Positions 51,277 through 55,008 of a DNA stretch of 55,008 nt are shown piece after piece. This DNA comes from CAMDBL01 sp964498125 (GTDB lineage Bacteria; Pseudomonadota; Alphaproteobacteria; Rhizobiales; Hyphomicrobiaceae), in contig CAZCGE010000060.1 of the NCBI GenBank assembly GCA_964498125.1, forward strand, positions 1-55,008. The letters are read 5' to 3'. Numbering within the stretch: the first letter of the stretch is position 1; the number at the start of each line of letters is the position of its first letter. The translations under genes and the position numbers were made by a program. The notes under the pieces were generated by a model that saw only the letters and a list, made by a program, of their open reading frames with translations, did no database searches and was not told where the DNA came from.

Positions 51277-51279
51277 TCT

Positions 51280-52059
51280 TCACACCCGCCGCTCGACCAT
51301 CAGCTTCTTCAGCTCGGCGATGGCTTTGGCCGGGTTCAGCCCCTTTGGGCAGGCCTTGGCGCAATTCAGGATGGTATGGCAGCGGTACAATCGGAACGGG
51401 TCCTCGAGGTCGTCGAGGCGCTCGCCGGTGGCCTCGTCGCGGCTGTCGATCACCCAGCGGTAGGCCTGCAGCAGCACCGCTGGGCCGAGATAGCGGTCGG
51501 AGTTCCACCAGTAGCTCGGGCACGAAGTCGAGCAGCAGGCGCACAGGATGCACTCGTATAGCCCATCGAGCTTCTCGCGATCCGGGCGCGATTGCTTCCA
51601 CTCCTTGGGCGGCTGCGGCGTCGTCGTCTTGAGCCACGGCTCGATCGACCGATGCTGGGCATAGAAATTGGTCATATCCGGCACCAGGTCCTTGATGACC
51701 TGCATGTGCGGCAACGGGTAGACTTTGACCGGCCCCTTGATGTCGTCCATGTCCTTCAGACACGCCAGCGTATTGGTGCCGTCTACATTCATGGCGCACG
51801 AGCCGCAGATGCCCTCCCGGCATGAGCGGCGGAAGGTCAGCGTCGAATCGACCTCGCTCTTGATCTTGATCAGCGCGTCGAGAACCATCGGTCCGCATTG
51901 CTCGCGGTCGACGTAATATGTGTCCATGTGCGGATTGGCGTCGTCGTCCGGGTTCCAGCGGTAGACGCGGAACTCCTTCCACTTGCCCTTGCCCTCGGGC
52001 GCGTTCCACGTCTTGCCGGTGTTGATCTTAGAGTTGCTGGGAAGGGTCAGCTGGACCAT
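51280..52059 (-). CDS. sdhB: Succinate dehydrogenase iron-sulfur subunit
   Basis: A 259-residue complex II subunit carrying three clusters. 2Fe-2S: Cys80, Cys85, Cys88, Cys100 in FRRSCREGICGSCAMNVDG; 4Fe-4S: CILCACCSTSCPSYWW (Cys170 onward); 3Fe-4S: CHTILNCAKACPKGLNPAKA. The ATG at 52059 begins MVQLTLPSNSKINTGKTW. sdhC, D and A are not adjacent upstream, where they would be expected on this strand; an unrelated hypothetical gene is there instead. Confidence 0.97.
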   Translation of the reverse strand: MVQLTLPSNSKINTGKTWNAPEGKGKWKEFRVYRWNPDDDANPHMDTYYVDREQCGPMVLDALIKIKSEVDSTLTFRRSCREGICGSCAMNVDGTNTLACLKDMDDIKGPVKVYPLPHMQVIKDLVPDMTNFYAQHRSIEPWLKTTTPQPPKEWKQSRPDREKLDGLYECILCACCSTSCPSYWWNSDRYLGPAVLLQAYRWVIDSRDEATGERLDDLEDPFRLYRCHTILNCAKACPKGLNPAKAIAELKKLMVERRV

Positions 52060-52177
52060 CGGACGGGCGCCTCGCGGTGATTGGGACTGCAATGAGATGC
52101 AGTGAGGTGGCGCGGCTGTCAACGTCCGGCTGCTCGGGGCAGATATCCCGCCGCGGCATATGGCTCGGCCCGCGACC

Positions 52178-52780
52178 CTATTCGACGCGCAAACTGCGCA
52201 GGTGGCGGACGTGGCCGGTGAGCTTCTCGGCGATGTCGAATCCGATATCGACCGATGCCTTGAGCGTGGCGCGCTCCTGGATCAGCTTGTTGAGCCTATC
52301 CTGCTGCTCGCCAAAGGCAAAGAACAGCTCTTCCGGCGCGTTGATGTCGCCATCCTCGACCGCGCACATGACATCGAAGCTGTTCTGCGCCGCCAGCACG
52401 AGCATGGAGGCGATGTCGTTGACGAGTTGCTGGTAGAGCCTGGCCGTGGCCGGCTCGATTCGCACGCCATGCACGCCGAATTTCATTGGCGAGGATTGCG
52501 TGCCGCCCTCACCGGCGAACAAGCGCGGGTGACGGTGGAAGCGTCGGAAGATCTCCTGCAACCCCAGGCAGCAGCTCTCCAGGTCCTTGAGCACAACGGC
52601 TGCTTTACGTTTTGATCTGGGCCGGTCGGCGGTGCGCTCGTGCGCGGTCCAGTTGATCGCCGCGATCGAGGCGATGGCGCCAAGCGCCGCAAGCGCCGGC
52701 AGCACAGCTGCAAAGGGATCAGGCGCAATGCGGCTGGTCGCATCGTCCGCCGGCGATTCCTGTGGCTGGCGCCTGTCCAC
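52178..52780 (-). CDS. Hypothetical protein with one hydrophobic segment
   Basis: A 200-residue product starting at a GTG (52780). Residues about 24-43 (AAVLPALAALGAIASIAAIN) form a hydrophobic helix; the rest looks alpha-helical, with KDLESCCLGLQEIFRRFHRH and a C-terminal FFAFGEQQDRLNKLIQERATL segment. No family is recognised. It sits upstream of sdhB on the same strand, in the place of sdhA. The start is uncertain because no other in-frame start gives a natural N-terminus. Confidence 0.55.
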   Translation of the reverse strand: MDRRQPQESPADDATSRIAPDPFAAVLPALAALGAIASIAAINWTAHERTADRPRSKRKAAVVLKDLESCCLGLQEIFRRFHRHPRLFAGEGGTQSSPMKFGVHGVRIEPATARLYQQLVNDIASMLVLAAQNSFDVMCAVEDGDINAPEELFFAFGEQQDRLNKLIQERATLKASVDIGFDIAEKLTGHVRHLRSLRVE

Positions 52781-52962
52781 CCGATCTGATCTCCGATTGA
52801 TAACTGGTAACCTCGCATGCCCGTTCGAGCCGTTGAGCGCAAGGGTGTCGCCTCAGCGACCCATGCCCAGCGCCGCGGGCTCGCGCAGGCCTCGATTGGC
52901 GGCCAAGTCCGCCTGCTTCAGCGAATCGTGCCGCAGTATGTTCTCCACTAAAATCGGGGCGA

Positions 52963-53724
52963 TCAGATGTTGGCCAGCTCGATCAAGGTGGTCTTGTCCA
53001 TGTCGTCGCCGTACCAGACGCTGATCGCGGCTTCGCGCTTGCCGAGATAGCTGGTCACGCCGTCGCTCTGTTGCATCGGCACATCGTGGCCAGGGACGAC
53101 GATCGAGCCGGACTTGCGGCGCCAGAGCGACCAGATCATCTCGATCGTTGAGCGACTGATGGCGCGATCATAGGTCATGTCGGTATCGCGTGAGATCAGC
53201 TCGGCACGGTTTTTGGCGGCATCGCCGGTGAAAATGACATCGCGCTCCTGGCCGGTCAGCGCATAGACGAGGCAGCCGGGCGTGTGGCCGGGCGCCATGT
53301 GCGCCGTGATGCCCGGCAGCACCGTCGCGCCGTCCGCGATCCGGGCCAGTGTCGGCCAGGTCTCGAGCTTTTCCATGTACAGCTCGGGCACCGGCGTCTC
53401 GCCCCACGGCTCCTGCAGCGACCAGGCCAGCTCTGAGCGGCCAATGGCGATGCGGGCGTGCCGGAACAGCGTCCAGTTGACGGAGTGATCGTAGTGCGAA
53501 TGCGTCAGCAGCAGGTCGGTCACGTCGGCAGGCTTCAGCCCGCGCGCTTTCAGGCGCTCGATCAACAGTTTTCGCATGCCGAAGTTGCCGGCATCGATCA
53601 GCGCCACGCGGCCATGCCCGCGCAGCAGCACCACGGTCGACCAGCCGAGGCCACCGTGACAGACCGCCTTACCGGGGAACCCCTGCACCACGATATCGAT
53701 GTCGTAGCCGTCGAGTTTGATCAT
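52963..53724 (-). CDS. MBL-fold metallo-hydrolase (lactonase-like)
   Basis: A 253-residue cytoplasmic metallo-beta-lactamase-fold enzyme. The zinc motif is THSHYDHSVNWTLF (HxHxDH), then MAPGHTPGCLVY (His), FTGDAAKNRAEL (bridging Asp) and VPGHDVPM (His). The layout resembles N-acyl homoserine lactonases (AiiA/AttM type) and related hydrolases; the substrate is unknown. No signal peptide is seen, unlike the other MBL protein at 39147. The ATG at 53724 is chosen (MIKLDGYDIDIVV) over one ten codons earlier. Confidence 0.88.
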   Translation of the reverse strand: MIKLDGYDIDIVVQGFPGKAVCHGGLGWSTVVLLRGHGRVALIDAGNFGMRKLLIERLKARGLKPADVTDLLLTHSHYDHSVNWTLFRHARIAIGRSELAWSLQEPWGETPVPELYMEKLETWPTLARIADGATVLPGITAHMAPGHTPGCLVYALTGQERDVIFTGDAAKNRAELISRDTDMTYDRAISRSTIEMIWSLWRRKSGSIVVPGHDVPMQQSDGVTSYLGKREAAISVWYGDDMDKTTLIELANI

Positions 53725-53881
53725 GATGGGACTGCCTTGGCTTTGCCGCTGCATTCTGACGGTGTGGAAGCATAGTGCCGCGATGGCGTGTCGGCCAGCA
53801 TCGCTTCAACATCGGCGAAACCGCCCGTCCACTTCAAGACGTCCGCTCCTGCACGGATTTGGAGCCTTCTTCGGGAGTCGC

Positions 53882-54454
53882 TTATTCCTGTTTTGCAGGC
53901 ACGCAATGCAATCTCTTGATGAACTCCGCGTACGTCGAGAACGAAGAAATGCGCCCCTTCACGAACTCCTCCGCGCGCTTGGTAAATGCGTCAAAAGTGT
54001 CACTCATCGTGTTGTGGGGGTTGTCAATATTGTTGCCGGCGGCGCTTGAGTAGACCTCGTTCAAGTGCTCCGAAGCTTCGACAAAACGGTCGACCGCAGC
54101 TCGATTTCCGGCTTTGTATTCTTGTATTGCGTGGCCTAGTAGCCAGCCGAGGTATGAGCCACACTCTTTCTCGTTAAACAGGAAGCTTCTCTCGACCTCG
54201 TCCATGTACGCGACGAACACAAGTTCGTTGGCCGGCTTAGCGTCGAGCGCCGTCTTAAAGGCTCTCAAACCAGCCAGTGCCCCTTCGACCCGTGAGATTG
54301 CACTGCCCACGTTCTCGCTGAGATCGGCTACGGTGCACGACGGGCAGCTGCTTGCGATATGCGGGACGATGTCCTCCAACTCTGTTAGAGAAGTGAGGTC
54401 GCAACTTGGGAGTCCAATCGTGCGGTCGATCTTCGTCTGAATGTTCTCTGCCAT
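53882..54454 (-). CDS. Hypothetical protein, helical, unknown function
   Basis: About 190 residues from the ATG at 54454 (MAENIQTKIDRTIGLPSCDL). It is helical and acidic, with CPSCTVADLSENVGSAISRVEG in the first half and a Lys/Glu-rich end (TFDAFTKRAEEFVKGRISSF). No signal peptide, no membrane helix and no recognised motif. Base use is less GC-rich than in adjacent genes. The frame is open far upstream, so the true start could be earlier. Confidence 0.5.
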   Translation of the reverse strand: MAENIQTKIDRTIGLPSCDLTSLTELEDIVPHIASSCPSCTVADLSENVGSAISRVEGALAGLRAFKTALDAKPANELVFVAYMDEVERSFLFNEKECGSYLGWLLGHAIQEYKAGNRAAVDRFVEASEHLNEVYSSAAGNNIDNPHNTMSDTFDAFTKRAEEFVKGRISSFSTYAEFIKRLHCVPAKQE

Positions 54455-54890
54455 GAGCCGAAGTCCTGTGTCGGGTTGCGGTGCAGGCAGGGTCGCAGAT
54501 TCGCAGTTAAGCTCGGCGAAAAGCTGAAGGTTGCGCACGTTATCCACAGAGCCGGCGCGCGGGGCCCACGTCCGGTATGTGATGAGCTGCTGCCAGGCCG
54601 GTGGGCTCGCAACAGCTATGCCGTCCGCGGCGAGCTGGGTCCCGGGAAGTGCGCGGTCACGATAGCTTGCGCCTGGGCCGCGGGGATAAGTTTGCGTGAG
54701 GCCTTGACGTCGTCGAATCGCACGATGGTGAACAGCCGACGCCGTGACCACCGCGCCAGCGCAGCCTCGAGGCCGACGCTTGCCTGGATCACTCACGTCG
54801 GATTACGACGGTCCAACAGAAAGACAGTCCGGCGGCATGGCGGCCGCGAGTGAGCCGTTTCGGAAGTAGCTTATCCCTCTCCTCTTGCGT

Positions 54891-54925
54891 TCCCGGAAGC
54901 CGCGCTTCAGCGCGGCTATCCGGGA
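54891..54925. repeat. REP-like hairpin TCCCGGA-AGCCGCGC
   Basis: TCCCGGA (54891-54897) pairs with TCCGGGA (54919-54925) and AGCCGCGC (54898-54905) with GCGCGGCT (54910-54917), around a TTCA loop with one bulged A. This is a near-perfect 15-bp stem of the intergenic hairpin type frequent in alphaproteobacterial genomes. Confidence 0.85.
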
Positions 54926-54973
54926 TCTTGACCCGGACGATTTGAGCACACCGCTCACCACTCGAAAAGCTTG

Positions 54974-54993
54974 CCCCGGCCTGCGAGCCGGGG
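54974..54993. repeat. Short hairpin CCCCGGC...GCCGGGG
   Basis: CCCCGGC (54974-54980) and GCCGGGG (54987-54993) with a CTGCGA loop, 48 nt after the REP-like hairpin. Probably part of the same repeat tract, which may continue beyond the window. Confidence 0.65.
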
Positions 54994-55008
54994 TCCGCCC
55001 GCACGACG

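Larger units (their letters stand above)
54455..55008. other. 554-bp region at the right edge, no gene supported
   Basis: No convincing gene; several frames overlap without family features. From 54870 it holds two hairpin repeats (54891-54925 and 54974-54993). The codons upstream of 54454 on the minus strand might belong to the hypothetical gene if it starts earlier. Confidence 0.4.

Overview
The window looks like a chromosomal segment of a GC-rich alphaproteobacterium. The evidence is the F1 ATP synthase order atpH-A-G-D-C with no F0 genes alongside, an sdhB/zapE/mdh/sucC neighbourhood, an Hsp20 gene next to a DUF1150 gene, a complex I NDUFA9-type gene, and a rich set of tripartite tricarboxylate transporter (TTT/Bug) genes. 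The last of these fits soil or aquatic Rhodospirillales/Reyranella-like or Rhizobiales-like lineages. The genus is inference. No rRNA, tRNA, CRISPR array or transposase gene was seen.

Layout: 1-6.8 kb holds a DUF3500 gene running off the left edge, glutathione synthetase, a DegP/HtrA protease and three Bug-type solute-binding proteins, two of them tandem duplicates. 7.1-9.1 kb is a TerC-NhaA pair with looser codon use than its surroundings. 9.4-21.9 kb carries SodB, a TauE/SafE permease, Hsp20-DUF1150, an NDUFA9-like protein, several FAD enzymes, a lone fumarase-type beta subunit, Uma2, a methyltransferase, a cysteine-less racemase-fold protein and an enol-lactonase-like hydrolase. 22.0-23.3 kb is an AT-richer islet with an Abi-family HEPN gene. 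23.5-28.6 kb holds SppA, a long AsmA protein and a 2-hydroxyacid dehydrogenase. 29.0-35.6 kb is the F1 ATP synthase operon. 35.7-44.1 kb contains a cupin, rnhB, a radical SAM protein, two arsenosugar-type genes split by a Tat-exported metallo-hydrolase, TctB-TctA and an EctD-like dioxygenase. 44.1-45.2 kb is a VapBC module with two decayed antitoxin relics. 45.4-52.1 kb is a TCA-cycle neighbourhood (sucC, mdh, zapE, sdhB) with small genes interposed. The right end has hypothetical genes and hairpin repeats.

The most striking feature is in the ATP synthase operon. The atpA-atpG gap (about 1.0 kb) and the atpG-atpD gap (about 0.6 kb) each contain a co-directional two-gene cassette: a DUF5397/VapX-like putative antitoxin followed by a VapD-like (Cas2-fold) putative ribonuclease toxin. 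Both lie on the sense strand, so they are probably carried on the atp mRNA. The first antitoxin appears to be an internal duplication of the domain found once in the second.

A second theme is palindromic repeats between genes. One family flanks rnhB on both sides, and its second copy supplies the stop codon of the radical SAM gene. A related one supplies the stop of tctA. A third forms a long hairpin between atpD and atpC, and its arms also bracket a four-helix-bundle (S23/IVS-type) gene between sucC and mdh. Others are a perfect 36-bp GGGGTCAGACCC-type palindrome, a nested 123-bp palindrome, two purine-rich inverted repeats and REP-like hairpins at the right edge. Housekeeping clusters here (atp, and sdh-zapE-mdh-suc) therefore seem to have been repeatedly opened by small insertions while their gene order was kept.
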